Assembly (NCBI RefSeq): GCF_035634895.1
Contig: NZ_DASQCC010000216.1
Span: 23,850-87,849, forward strand
From: Actinophytocola sp035634895
Lineage (GTDB): Bacteria; Actinomycetota; Actinomycetes; Mycobacteriales; Pseudonocardiaceae
Direction of reading: 5' to 3'
DNA: 64,000 nt
Below are positions 56,636-64,000 of this stretch, piece after piece. Numbering within the stretch: the first letter of the stretch is position 1; each line of letters begins with the position of its first letter. Position numbers and translations under genes: made by a program. The notes beneath the pieces were generated by a model. It was not told the origin of the DNA, did no database searches, and saw nothing but the letters and a program-made list of their open reading frames with translations.

Positions 56636-58133
56636 CGGACAAGGCGTCAGGAGGTGTGCTTGATGCGGGACCGAACCACTCGGTGAGTGCCTCGGGGAGG
56701 CCGGTCACGTCGGTGCCCGTCCAGGCGACGTAGCCGTCCGGGCGGATCAGCAGGGCCACTCCGTCACCGGAGGAGCGGGTGGCCACTCGTACCCGGTCCG
56801 CGTGGCCGCTCGCGGCTTCGCGGATCTCCGGGGTGTCGGCCAGCAGCACCGCCCGGCCGTCGCGCGGTAGCTCCGCGTCCGGCAGGGGCGGAGCGAACCG
56901 GCCCACCATGGGGTCGGCGTCCGGTTCGTAGTCGATGTCGAGGCCGTTCGCCAGCTCGATGAAGTGTTGTTTGGCCGCGGGAATCGCCAGTGTCTCGGCC
57001 AGTACCGACCGCAACGCCGCGACCTGTGCGCCGGGGCGCATCAGGGCCACCTGCGCCCGGGTGTTCCGCAACACCCGCTCCCCCACCGGATGCCGCTCCG
57101 CGGTGTAGGTGTCCAGCAGCGGCTCCGGGGCGCTGCCCCGCACGACGAGCCCCAGCTTCCACCCCAGGTTCATCGCGTCCTGCAGCCCGAGGTTCAGGCC
57201 CTGTCCGCCGATCGGCGAGTGCACATGTGCCGCGTCGCCGGCCAGCAGGACCCGGCCCTGACGGTACGTGGCCGCCTGTCTCGTGTTGTCGCTGTACCGG
57301 ATTCCCGTGTCCACCCTCGTGATCCGCACCTCGACCCCGGTGACCCGCCGGATGCTCGCCGCCATCTCCTCCGCCGTCACCGGTGTGTCCTGACCGTCCG
57401 GGCCGCCGTCGAACTCGATCGTGGCTATCTCGCCGGGTACCAGTGACAGGTTGACCAGTCCGCGTGGGCCGTACAGCGTCGACGTGATCGCGTCGGGGTC
57501 CGCCAGCTCGGCCACGGCCGTCCGGCCGGTCATCGTCGCCGCCGTGCCAGGGAAGTCGATGCCGGCCTGTTTGCGTACGGTGCTGCGGCCGCCGTCGCAG
57601 CCCACCAGGTACGCCGCACGCTCGGTCCGGCCATCGGCGAGGACCGCGCGGACCTGCTGGCCCTCGTCCACGACGTCCACGACCGGGCGGCCGAGGTGGA
57701 TCCGGACGCCCAGCCCGGCCGCCCACTCGGCGAGGATCCGCTCCAGCTGGTGTTGCCTGACCAGGAAATGCTCGACGACCCCGGACCGATCGGCCTCGTC
57801 CACCACCAGCGGCAGCCCGCTGAAGTGTCCTCTCGCCCGGTTCTCCAGCAGCATGCGCAACAGGCCACGGACCTGATCGGCGTCCGCCGGCGTGCGGTCC
57901 GCGGCCAGCCGCTCGAAGATCGCCTCCTGTGCCCTGGCCAGCGGCTCGGTCAGCCCGCGCAGGCCCAACGACCGGCTCGTGCGGCTGTTGAGGCCGCGCA
58001 TCCCCAGGCTGCGGCTCTGCCGGACCGCCCCGTCGGCCGCCTCCAACACCAGCGGGTCGGCACCGGCCAGTCGAAGCTCACCGGCGAGCAGCAGCCCGGT
58101 CGGCCCGCCACCCACGACGATCACGTCAGTCAC
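56592..58133 (-). CDS. FAD-dependent aromatic monooxygenase (Rox/TetX/PgaE-like group)
   Basis: 513 aa from the GTG at 58133 (VTDVIVVGGGPTGLLLAGELRLAGADPLVLE); an upstream ATG at 58160 lies in the operator. The FAD motifs are GxGxxG at about 9-14, the DG motif (YLVGCDGGRSTVRKQAGIDFPG) and GDAAHVHSPIGGQGLNLGLQDAMNLGWKL. The group hydroxylates phenolic rings, as in polyketide tailoring or in inactivation of rifamycins and tetracyclines. A TetR-type repressor is divergent, with operators between. That arrangement fits an inducible detoxification enzyme; substrate unknown. Confidence 0.9.
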   Translation of the reverse strand: MTDVIVVGGGPTGLLLAGELRLAGADPLVLEAADGAVRQSRSLGMRGLNSRTSRSLGLRGLTEPLARAQEAIFERLAADRTPADADQVRGLLRMLLENRARGHFSGLPLVVDEADRSGVVEHFLVRQHQLERILAEWAAGLGVRIHLGRPVVDVVDEGQQVRAVLADGRTERAAYLVGCDGGRSTVRKQAGIDFPGTAATMTGRTAVAELADPDAITSTLYGPRGLVNLSLVPGEIATIEFDGGPDGQDTPVTAEEMAASIRRVTGVEVRITRVDTGIRYSDNTRQAATYRQGRVLLAGDAAHVHSPIGGQGLNLGLQDAMNLGWKLGLVVRGSAPEPLLDTYTAERHPVGERVLRNTRAQVALMRPGAQVAALRSVLAETLAIPAAKQHFIELANGLDIDYEPDADPMVGRFAPPLPDAELPRDGRAVLLADTPEIREAASGHADRVRVATRSSGDGVALLIRPDGYVAWTGTDVTGLPEALTEWFGPASSTPPDALSATGVRTAAARPRRR

Positions 58134-58147
58134 GACATACCCCCAAC

Positions 58148-58190
58148 TTACGACGTACATTTACGCTGTAAATATGATATTTACGGTGTA
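58148..58190. promoter_or_regulatory. TetR-type operator cluster (TTTAC/GTAAA repeats)
   Basis: Three related sites lie between the divergent genes: TTACGACGTA (58148-58157), TTTACGCTGTAAA (58160-58172) and TTTACGGTGTA (58180-58190). The last two also create a perfect 17-bp palindrome, GTAAATATGATATTTAC, at 58168-58184. The AT-rich stretch would also serve as the -10 region for one or both genes. The layout suggests cooperative binding of two repressor dimers. Confidence 0.7.
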
Positions 58191-58215
58191 GTTCTGTCAA
58201 GGAGGGGCGTGCGGG

Positions 58216-58869
58216 ATGTCGCGGAGAGAGCCGCTCAACAGGGAGAAGATCCTGGACGCGGCGCTGGCGCTGGCCGGCGAGGAAGGCCTCGGCGGCCTGT
58301 CCATGCGCCGGCTCGCCAAGGCCCTCGGCGTCGAGGCGATGGCCCTCTACAACCACGTCGCCAACAAGACCGACATCCTCGACGGCATCGCGGACCGGGT
58401 GTTCGCCGAGATCGACCGCGCCGACCTCGCGCTGCCCTGGCCCGAGCGGCTCCGTGCCATGGCGCTGAGCACCTACCGCGTGCTCAGCGCCTACCCGGTG
58501 GTGCCGATGGCCCTCGCCACCGACCAGGCCAACCCGACCACCCTGCGCGCCGTGCAACCGGTCGACGACGCCATCGGCGCCCTGTACGAGGCGGGCTTCG
58601 ACGACGACGGTGTACGCCAGGCGTTGGGCGCGCTGAACAGCCTCATCTTCGGCGCGCTGCTGCTGACGACCGCCGGTTTCGCCCGGCAGCACAGCGGCGA
58701 GGCCGAGCAGGAGCAGATGGACGTCTACATCCGCCGCGTGGACCCGGCCAAGCTGCCCCACTTCAGCCGAGCCCTGCCCGCGCTGGCGGCCGGCATACCG
58801 GAGCAGGACTTCGAGCGGGCACTCGACATGTTGATCACCGGCCTCGTCGCGGCGGCACCTCGGCGATGA
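58216..58869 (+). CDS. TetR/AcrR-family regulator with TetR_C-type ligand domain
   Basis: 217 aa from the ATG at 58216 (AAGGAGGGG site). The HTH (REKILDAALALAGEEGLGGLSMRRLAKALGVEAMALYNHVANKTDILDGI) has the MALYNHV recognition helix of the tetracycline-repressor-like subgroup. The C-terminal domain (PERLRAMALSTYRVLSAYPVVPMAL...NSLIFGALLLTTAG) is of TetR_C_1 type, which binds drug-like ligands. It is divergent from the FAD monooxygenase, with palindromes between, and probably represses both. Confidence 0.93.
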   Translation: MSRREPLNREKILDAALALAGEEGLGGLSMRRLAKALGVEAMALYNHVANKTDILDGIADRVFAEIDRADLALPWPERLRAMALSTYRVLSAYPVVPMALATDQANPTTLRAVQPVDDAIGALYEAGFDDDGVRQALGALNSLIFGALLLTTAGFARQHSGEAEQEQMDVYIRRVDPAKLPHFSRALPALAAGIPEQDFERALDMLITGLVAAAPRR

Positions 58870-58902
58870 CGGGTCCCGGCCGTTGTCCCAGGACCGGCGA
58901 GC

Positions 58903-58918
58903 ACGGGCGCGAGCCCGT
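58903..58918. terminator. Hairpin between convergent tetR and modC ends
   Basis: ACGGGC and GCCCGT pair around a GCGA tetraloop directly at the modC stop and 33 bases after the tetR stop. No T-run is present. It could act in both directions. Confidence 0.4.
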
Positions 58919-59973
58919 CAGGTCGGGTACGTCGTGATCTCGGTGGCCTTGACCGTGGCGTGGAGGGGCATGCCCGGCGTCAGGCGCAGTTCGGCGACGG
59001 TCGCCGGGGTGACGTCGGCGAGGACGGGTGGGGTGCCGTCGAGGCGGACGCGGACGGTGTGGGCGTGTTGTTCGATGCCGGCGACCGTCACGGCCCAGCT
59101 GTTGCGGGGGCTGCCGCCCGGGTGTTCGGGATGCAGGCTGACCGCGGCGGGTGGGAACGCGACGTGGACCGGACCGGTCGCGGGCTCGGCGATGGTCAGC
59201 GTGCCGCCGGAACCGGCGTCGAGGACGACTGTGGTGTCCTCGGCGACACCCCGGTACAGGTTCAGGCCCACGAGCTGGGCGACGTAGTCGGTCCGTGGCC
59301 GGCGGGCGACGGTCGCGGGCGGTCCTTCCTGGACGACCGCGCCGTCCTCGACGATCACCAGGTGGTCGGCGAGGACCATCGCGTCCAGTGGGTCGTGGGT
59401 GACGAGCAGGGTGTGGCCGGGATACGCGCCCAGGTGCCGGCCCAGCTCGGCACGGATGTGCACGCGGGTGCTGGCGTCCAGGGCCGCGAGGGGCTCGTCC
59501 AGCAGCAGCAGACCGGGATCGGTCGCCAGGGCACGGGCGAGCGCGACGCGTTGGGCCTGCCCGCCGGACAGCGCACGCGGCCGGGCGTCGCGGTGGTCGT
59601 CCAGTCCCACCGTGGACAGCCAGTCCCGCGCCCGCCGCCGGGCCTGCGCCCGGGGCGTGCCGCGGGCGCGGAGTCCGAACGCGACGTTGTCCAGCGCGGT
59701 CAGGCGGTTGAACAGCAGGTAGTCCTGGAACACCACGCCGATCGGCCGGTGCTCCGGCGACACGAACGATGCCGGCGGCCGGTCCCAGACCTCGTCGTCC
59801 AGGCCGATGTGGCCGGACGTGAGCGGGAGCAGTCCGGCCAGCGCGCGCAGTGCGGTGGTCTTGCCGGCCCCGTTGGGGCCCAGGAGCGCGACGACCTGTC
59901 CGGGCGCGATGGTCAGGTCCAGGTCGAGGCGGAACGAGCCGCGGTCGACGACCAGCTGGGCGTGGAGCGTCAT
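58918..59973 (-). CDS. modC: Molybdate ABC transporter ATP-binding protein
   Basis: 351 aa. Walker A is LLGPNGAGKTTALRALAGL, the Q-loop FQDYLLFNRL, the signature LSGGQAQRVALARALA and Walker B LLLLDEPLAALD. The C-terminal 70 residues are a TOBE/Mop domain (NSWAVTVAGIEQHAHTVRVRLDGTPPVLADVTPATVAELRLTPGMPLHATVKATEI) that can sense oxyanion. It overlaps modB by four bases and is the last gene of the mod operon. Confidence 0.93.
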   Translation of the reverse strand: MTLHAQLVVDRGSFRLDLDLTIAPGQVVALLGPNGAGKTTALRALAGLLPLTSGHIGLDDEVWDRPPASFVSPEHRPIGVVFQDYLLFNRLTALDNVAFGLRARGTPRAQARRRARDWLSTVGLDDHRDARPRALSGGQAQRVALARALATDPGLLLLDEPLAALDASTRVHIRAELGRHLGAYPGHTLLVTHDPLDAMVLADHLVIVEDGAVVQEGPPATVARRPRTDYVAQLVGLNLYRGVAEDTTVVLDAGSGGTLTIAEPATGPVHVAFPPAAVSLHPEHPGGSPRNSWAVTVAGIEQHAHTVRVRLDGTPPVLADVTPATVAELRLTPGMPLHATVKATEITTYPT

Positions 59974-60776
59974 GTCGGCGTGGCGATCCAGCGGTCCCGC
60001 AGGCTGACCAGCACGGTGACGGACAACAGCAGCAGCACGATGGACAGCACTATCGCGGCCCCGGGGTCGGTCTCCAGCGCGAGGTACACGGCGAGCGGCA
60101 TCGTGGTGGTCCGACCGGGGAAGTTGCCGGCGAACGTGATCGTCGCGCCGAACTCGCCCAGCGCGCGGGCCCAGCACAGGACCGTGCCGGCCACGACGCC
60201 GGGGGCGATGGACGGAAGTGTCACGCGGCGGAACGTCAGCCAGCGGGAGGCACCGAGGGTGGCGGCGGCCTCCTCGTAGCGGACGTCCGCACCACGCAGC
60301 GCGCCCTCGACGGAGATGACCAGGAACGGCATGGCCACGAAGGCCTCCGCCAACACCACCCCGGCGGTGGTGAACGGCAGCGAGATGCCGAACCACTGGT
60401 CGAGGTACTGGCCGACGATCCCGCGCCGGCCCAGCACGAGCAGCAGCGCCACCCCGCCGACCACCGGTGGCAGCACGAGCGGCACGGTGACAAGTGCACG
60501 CAGCACGCCCCGGCCGGGCAGGTCACCGCGGGCCAGCAGCCAGGCCAGCGGCACCCCCAGCGCGAGGCACACCAGCGTGGCGAGGCTGGCACAGACCAGT
60601 GACAGGGTCAGCGCCTGCCCGACCTCGCCGCTGAACAGCTGCTCGCCCAGGGTGGACCAGGGGGCACGCACCAGCAGCCCCGCCAGTGGGACGACGAGGA
60701 ACGCCAGGCCGACCAGCGCCGGCAGGGCGAGAACGACGGGGAGCCGTCCTCGCCGGGCCCGGGCGCGGGTGGTCAC
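59970..60776 (-). CDS. modB: Molybdate ABC transporter permease
   Basis: 268 aa from the GTG at 60776 (VTTRARARRG), overlapping the modA stop (GTGA). About six membrane segments are seen, with PLVLPPVVGGVALLLVLGRRG and the EAA loop (YEEAAATLGASRWLTFRRVTLPSIAPGVVAGTVLCWARALGEFGATITFAGNFPGRTTTMPLAVY), which is diagnostic for ModB. It forms the membrane channel of the importer with modA and modC. Confidence 0.93.
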   Translation of the reverse strand: MTTRARARRGRLPVVLALPALVGLAFLVVPLAGLLVRAPWSTLGEQLFSGEVGQALTLSLVCASLATLVCLALGVPLAWLLARGDLPGRGVLRALVTVPLVLPPVVGGVALLLVLGRRGIVGQYLDQWFGISLPFTTAGVVLAEAFVAMPFLVISVEGALRGADVRYEEAAATLGASRWLTFRRVTLPSIAPGVVAGTVLCWARALGEFGATITFAGNFPGRTTTMPLAVYLALETDPGAAIVLSIVLLLLSVTVLVSLRDRWIATPT

Positions 60777-61576
60777 GGTGCGCCGAAGCCGGCCTTGGTC
60801 AGCACGTCCCTGCCCTTGTCGGAGAGCACGTAGTCGACGAAGGCCCGCGCGCCGTCGGCGTTGGGGGCCTTGGCGCAGACGGCGATCGGGTACTCGTTGA
60901 CCGCCTTGTCGGACTCGGGGAACTCGATGCCCTCGACCTTGTCGCCGGCGGCCTTCACGTCGGTCCGGTAGACCAGCGCGGCGTCGACCTCGTCGAGCTG
61001 GACCTTGGTCAGCACGGCCTTGACGTCCTGCTCCAGCGTGTCGGGCGCGGCGGTGATGCCGGCGGCCTGGAACACCTTCTTGGCCGCGGCACCACAGGGC
61101 ACCTGCTCGGCGCACAGCGCGATCTTCAGGTCCGGCTTGGCGAAGTCGGCCAGCCCGGTGATCTTGGCCGGGTTGCCGGCCGGGACGGCGATCTCGAGGG
61201 TGTTCGTCACGAACGTGACCGGCTTGCCGGTGATCGCGCCGGTGGTGGTCACGTCGGTCATGTTCTTGGGCGCGGCCGAGGCGAACACGTCGGCCGGCGC
61301 GCCCTGGTTGATCTGCGTCGCGAGTGCCGAGCTGCCGGCGAAGTTGAAGACGACCTTCACGCCGGGGTGGGCCTTCTCGAAGTCCTTGCCGAGTTGGGTG
61401 AACGACTCGGTCAGCGACGCGGCGGCGAAGACGTTGACGTCACCGGTGATCGCCGGCGCCGCCGACTCGGACGTCGTGGTGGGCTCCGTCGAGGCGCCGG
61501 TGTCGCCGGAGCCGCAGCCGACCAGTGACAACGCGGCCACCGCGAACAGGGCGACGGCACGTAACGAGCGGGACAT
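60773..61576 (-). CDS. modA: Molybdate-binding lipoprotein
   Basis: 267 aa from the ATG at 61576 (GGAGG site seven bases upstream); a GTG at 61582 lacks one. The lipobox SLVGCGS puts the lipidated Cys near residue 21, followed by a Ser/Thr-rich linker. The ModA domain is clear: DVNVFAAASLTESFTQLGKDFEKAHPGVKVVFNFAGSSALATQINQGAPADVFASAA and LVYRTDVKAAG. It captures molybdate or tungstate outside the cell. It overlaps the HTH-Mop gene region closely and belongs to the same transcript. Confidence 0.93.
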   Translation of the reverse strand: MSRSLRAVALFAVAALSLVGCGSGDTGASTEPTTTSESAAPAITGDVNVFAAASLTESFTQLGKDFEKAHPGVKVVFNFAGSSALATQINQGAPADVFASAAPKNMTDVTTTGAITGKPVTFVTNTLEIAVPAGNPAKITGLADFAKPDLKIALCAEQVPCGAAAKKVFQAAGITAAPDTLEQDVKAVLTKVQLDEVDAALVYRTDVKAAGDKVEGIEFPESDKAVNEYPIAVCAKAPNADGARAFVDYVLSDKGRDVLTKAGFGAP

Positions 61577-61578
61577 TC

Positions 61579-61977
61579 TCACGCCTCCGGGATCTCGACG
61601 ACGACATGGGTGGACTTGATCGAGGCGACGGCGACGCTGCCGACCTCCAGGCCGAGCTCGTCGGCGGCCTCCCGGCTCATCAGCGAGACGATGCGGAACG
61701 GCCCGGCCTGCATCTCGACCTGGGCCATCACGCCGTCCTTCACCACTCCGGTGACGATCCCCCGCATCTGGTTGCGTGCCGACCTCGCGACCGTGACCCC
61801 CGCCTCCGGGGTCTCCGCCTGCCGCTGGACGAACGCGGCCAGCTCGTGGCCCTCGACGGCCATGCGGTTGTTGTCCCCCTGCACGACCGGCAGCCGGCCC
61901 TGGTCGACCCAGCGGCGCACCGTGTCGTCGCTGACGCCCAGCAGGACGGCGGCCTCGCTGATCCGCAGATTCGGCAT
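61579..61977 (-). CDS. HTH-Mop molybdate-binding regulator
   Basis: 132 aa from the ATG at 61977. Residues 1-50 form a MerR/excisionase-like helix-turn-helix (PNLRISEAAVLLGVSDDTVRRWVDQGRLPVVQGDNNRMAVEGHELAAFVQ). Residues 65-130 form one Mop/TOBE domain (RNQMRGIVTGVVKDGVMAQVEMQAGPFRIVSLMSREAADELGLEVGSVAVASIKSTHVVVEI). This small fusion is found at the head of actinobacterial mod operons and probably senses molybdate and regulates the operon. It diverges from the formate dehydrogenase gene. Confidence 0.9.
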   Translation of the reverse strand: MPNLRISEAAVLLGVSDDTVRRWVDQGRLPVVQGDNNRMAVEGHELAAFVQRQAETPEAGVTVARSARNQMRGIVTGVVKDGVMAQVEMQAGPFRIVSLMSREAADELGLEVGSVAVASIKSTHVVVEIPEA

Positions 61978-62231
61978 GTTGGGGAGTCTAACCACGCAAA
62001 CGCGGGTGACGACCGGGCGGCGTGGCCGCGTTCGCACTTCGTGACCATCCGCTCGCCGCCGGTCGGCTGCCGGCACCGCCCGACCGGGCCGGCCGCCCCT
62101 GTCCATGGCGCCCGGTAATCGACGCCGTTTATCGGGGTATCGAAAGAATGAGCGACGAAAGCCTTGCGTTGTTTCGGCCGGAGCGAGAAATCTAGTAAGC
62201 GCAACGACGCGACGAAATTCCAGGAGACAGC

Positions 62232-63392
62232 ATGGCGAAGGTGCTCTGTGTTCTTTACCCCGACCCGGTGGACGGATATCCGAAGGAATACGCGAGGGCC
62301 ACGGTCCCGAAGATCACCGGATACGCGGACGGTCAGACGGGGCCCAGTCCCGCCGGCCTGGACTTCACGCCGGGCGAGCTGGTCGGCAGCGTGTCCGGCG
62401 AGCTGGGACTGCGGAAATACCTGGAGCGGTACGGGCACGAGCTGGTCGTCACCTCGGACAAGGAGGGCCCCGACTCGGAGTTCGAGGCTCACCTGGCCGA
62501 CGCCGAGATCGTGATCTCCCAGCCGTTCTGGCCGGCCTACCTCACCGCCGAGAGAATCGCGAAGGCCCCGAATCTCAAATTGGCGGTCACCGCCGGTATC
62601 GGCTCGGACCACGTCGATCTGGACGCGGCGATAAAGCACGGCGTGACGGTCGCGGAAGTGACATTCAGCAACAGCATCAGCGTCGCCGAACACGTGGTCA
62701 TGATGATTCTGTCGCTGGTGCGGAACTACCTGCCGTCGCACCGGTGGGTGCTCGACGGCGGCTGGAACATCGCCGACTGCGTGGCCCGCTCGTACGACCT
62801 GGAGGGCATGGACGTGGGCACCGTCGCGGCCGGGCGGATCGGCCTGGCGGTGCTGCGGCGGCTCGCGCCGTTCGGCGTGCGGCTGCACTACACCGACCGG
62901 CACCGGCTCCCGGCCGAGGTCGAGCAGGAGCTGGACCTCACCTTCCACGAGTCCGCGCGGGCCATGGTGCCGAACTGCGACGTGGTCACGATCAACGCCC
63001 CCCTGCACCCCGAGACCCGCGGCCTGTTCGACGACGACCTGATCGCGACGATGCGCCGCGGCACGTACCTGATCAACACCGCCCGTGGCCTCATCGCGGA
63101 CCGGGACGCCATCGTGCGTGGCCTGGAGAGCGGCCGGCTGGCCGGGTACGCGGGCGACGTCTGGTACCCCCAGCCCGCCCCCGCCGACCACCCGTGGCGG
63201 ACCATGCCGCACCACGGGATGACGCCACACATCTCCGGCTCGTCGCTGTCGGCGCAGGCTCGCTACGCGGCCGGCACCCGCGAGATCCTCGAGTCGTACT
63301 TCGACGGCAAGCCGCTGCGCCCGGAGTACCTCATCGTCGACGGCGGTGCGCTGGCCGGAGCCGGGGCGCACTCGTACAGCACCAACTCCTAG
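62232..63392 (+). CDS. fdh: NAD+-dependent formate dehydrogenase (metal-free, D-2-hydroxyacid dehydrogenase family)
   Basis: 386 aa from the ATG at 62232 (AGGAG site). Diagnostic FDH stretches are SQPFWPAYLTAERIAKAPNLKLAVTAGIGSDHVDL, AEVTFSNSISVAEHVVMMIL, the cofactor loop GTVAAGRIG with Asp in YTDRHRLP (NAD+ preference), catalytic Arg in NTARGLI, YPQPAPADHPWRTMPHHGMTPHISG with the catalytic His, and the extended N-terminal 60 residues. It oxidises formate to CO2 and makes NADH in the cytoplasm. It needs no molybdenum, although the divergent neighbour is a molybdate-uptake operon. Confidence 0.95.
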   Translation: MAKVLCVLYPDPVDGYPKEYARATVPKITGYADGQTGPSPAGLDFTPGELVGSVSGELGLRKYLERYGHELVVTSDKEGPDSEFEAHLADAEIVISQPFWPAYLTAERIAKAPNLKLAVTAGIGSDHVDLDAAIKHGVTVAEVTFSNSISVAEHVVMMILSLVRNYLPSHRWVLDGGWNIADCVARSYDLEGMDVGTVAAGRIGLAVLRRLAPFGVRLHYTDRHRLPAEVEQELDLTFHESARAMVPNCDVVTINAPLHPETRGLFDDDLIATMRRGTYLINTARGLIADRDAIVRGLESGRLAGYAGDVWYPQPAPADHPWRTMPHHGMTPHISGSSLSAQARYAAGTREILESYFDGKPLRPEYLIVDGGALAGAGAHSYSTNS

Positions 63393-63404
63393 CGAAGGAC
63401 GCGA

Positions 63405-63428
63405 GCACGGGCCGTCCGGCCTGCTTTT
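63405..63428 (+). terminator. Probable terminator after the formate dehydrogenase
   Basis: GCA..GGCC and GGCC.TGC can pair around GTCC, followed by TTTT at 63425-63428. It begins 12 bases after the stop. The stem has a small bulge, so confidence is moderate. Confidence 0.4.
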
Positions 63429-63440
63429 CCTGAAGCCGAA

Positions 63441-63471
63441 CTCCGGCTAGTCTCAGTGAGACTAGCCGGAG
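63441..63471. promoter_or_regulatory. Perfect 31-bp palindrome upstream of the zinc-finger gene
   Basis: CTCCGGCTAGTCTCA (63441-63455) and TGAGACTAGCCGGAG (63457-63471) are exact complements around a single G. The right arm contains the first half of the GGAGGTGG ribosome site of the gene at 63482. It could be an operator for autoregulation, or in mRNA a stem that covers the ribosome site. Confidence 0.75.
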
Positions 63472-63481
63472 GTGGTGATCG

Positions 63482-64000
63482 ATGACGGCGGCCAGCGTCG
63501 AGGCGGCTCCGGCACCCGGACGGCCCGCCCGGTCCCGCGGGATCAGGGCCGTGCAGGCGGTGCTGCCGGACGGCACGCCCAGCTACGGCCCGATCGGCTC
63601 GGTCGTCCGGGACGGCGACCGGGTGCTGTGTCATCTGTGCGGGAACTGGTTCCGGTCGGTCGTCGCGCACCTGCGGACACACGGGTGGCACCACCTCGCG
63701 TACCGGGAGGCGTTCGGGCTGCTGCGCAGCGAGCCGCTGGAGGGCACCGGCACGCGGAACCTGCGTGCGACCGCGATGACCGAGCGGCGCAAGCACGACC
63801 CGGCGGTTCGCGCGGGCTGTGAGCTCGGCCGTGAGCTGGTCCGGACGGGCGCGCTGACGCGGGCGGCCGCAGAGGCCGCCCGTGGGCGGCGCCAGCCGGC
63901 GCAGCGGCGGAAGAAGACCCTGGCGGCACTGGCCTCGATCAACCCGCGGGCACGGGCGGCGGGCAGCAGGCGGCGGGCCGACGAGCAACTGCGGGACACG
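63482..64000 (+). CDS. Ros/MucR-type C2H2 zinc-finger protein (3' end cut by window)
   Basis: At least 173 codons from the ATG at 63482 (GGAGGTGG site), open to the end of the window. The finger C50-x2-C53-x9-H63-x3-H67 (CHLCGNWFRSVVAHLRTH) has exactly the spacing of the prokaryotic Ros/MucR fold, followed by the GWHHLAYREAFGL helix that packs against it in that family. The rest is Arg/Ala-rich and basic, likely for DNA binding. Ros/MucR regulators are best known in alphaproteobacteria. The perfect palindrome just upstream is a candidate autoregulatory site. Confidence 0.8.
   Translation, partial: MTAASVEAAPAPGRPARSRGIRAVQAVLPDGTPSYGPIGSVVRDGDRVLCHLCGNWFRSVVAHLRTHGWHHLAYREAFGLLRSEPLEGTGTRNLRATAMTERRKHDPAVRAGCELGRELVRTGALTRAAAEAARGRRQPAQRRKKTLAALASINPRARAAGSRRRADEQLRDT

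Overview
The window is very GC-rich, uses many GTG and some TTG starts, and packs genes with ATGA/GTGA overlaps. It carries an F420-type LLM oxidoreductase, an AfsR-like STAND regulator and a canonical CebR operator. Together these point to a filamentous actinomycete, most likely Pseudonocardiales (Amycolatopsis, Saccharothrix, Lentzea or a relative). This placement is inference from gene content; no rRNA or marker gene is present. No tRNA, rRNA, insertion sequence, phage or CRISPR array was found.

Layout. 1-3932: end of a carbohydrate-type ABC importer (permease tail, ATPase), two tandem AXE1-type esterase paralogues (the second without its serine nucleophile) and a SelA-fold PLP enzyme. 3941-5671: WYL regulator and alpha/beta hydrolase, divergent around a perfect palindrome. 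5696-9455: aldehyde dehydrogenase plus GMC oxidoreductase under a KstR-like box, then an SRPBCC protein. 9513-18286: PAS/kinase/receiver hybrid, hydrolase, a MarR-DHA2 exporter-isochorismatase operon, a secreted SGNH esterase and an amidase. 18506-23862: DEAD-box helicase, a membrane protein, a large STAND/TPR regulator ending in a His-Ala-Asp repeat tail, and a small unknown gene. 24027-33887: an ten-gene same-strand catabolic block (HpcH/HpaI aldolase, two-subunit CoA transferase, thiolase-like plus DUF35 pair, cupin, two MFS carriers, cyclase, DUF6282 protein) followed by an IclR regulator. 34043-35828: NfeD-SPFH-CutA operon. 36003-44255: GH5 cellulase with CebR box, P450, two-domain VOC protein, FAH-family enzyme and secreted pullulanase.

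44298-55698 is the most coherent system. A GntR/FCD regulator sits over an array of four evenly spaced half-sites. To its left run L-fuconate dehydratase, an SDR dehydrogenase and a complete ribose-type ABC importer. To its right run an aldo/keto reductase, a LarA homologue and the full LarB-LarC-LarE set that makes the nickel-pincer nucleotide cofactor. This couples non-phosphorylating deoxy-sugar oxidation, whose known end products are pyruvate and L-lactate, to a nickel-pincer racemase or epimerase.

55703-64000: LLM oxidoreductase; FAD monooxygenase and TetR repressor around TTTAC/GTAAA operators; a molybdate uptake operon with an HTH-Mop regulator; NAD-dependent formate dehydrogenase; and, cut by the window edge, a Ros/MucR-type zinc-finger gene behind a perfect 31-bp palindrome.

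Two repeat families are unexplained. A 22-bp tandem unit occurs at 20850-20970 and again at 41114-41193. A degenerate unit of about 219 bp is duplicated at 39441-39900.
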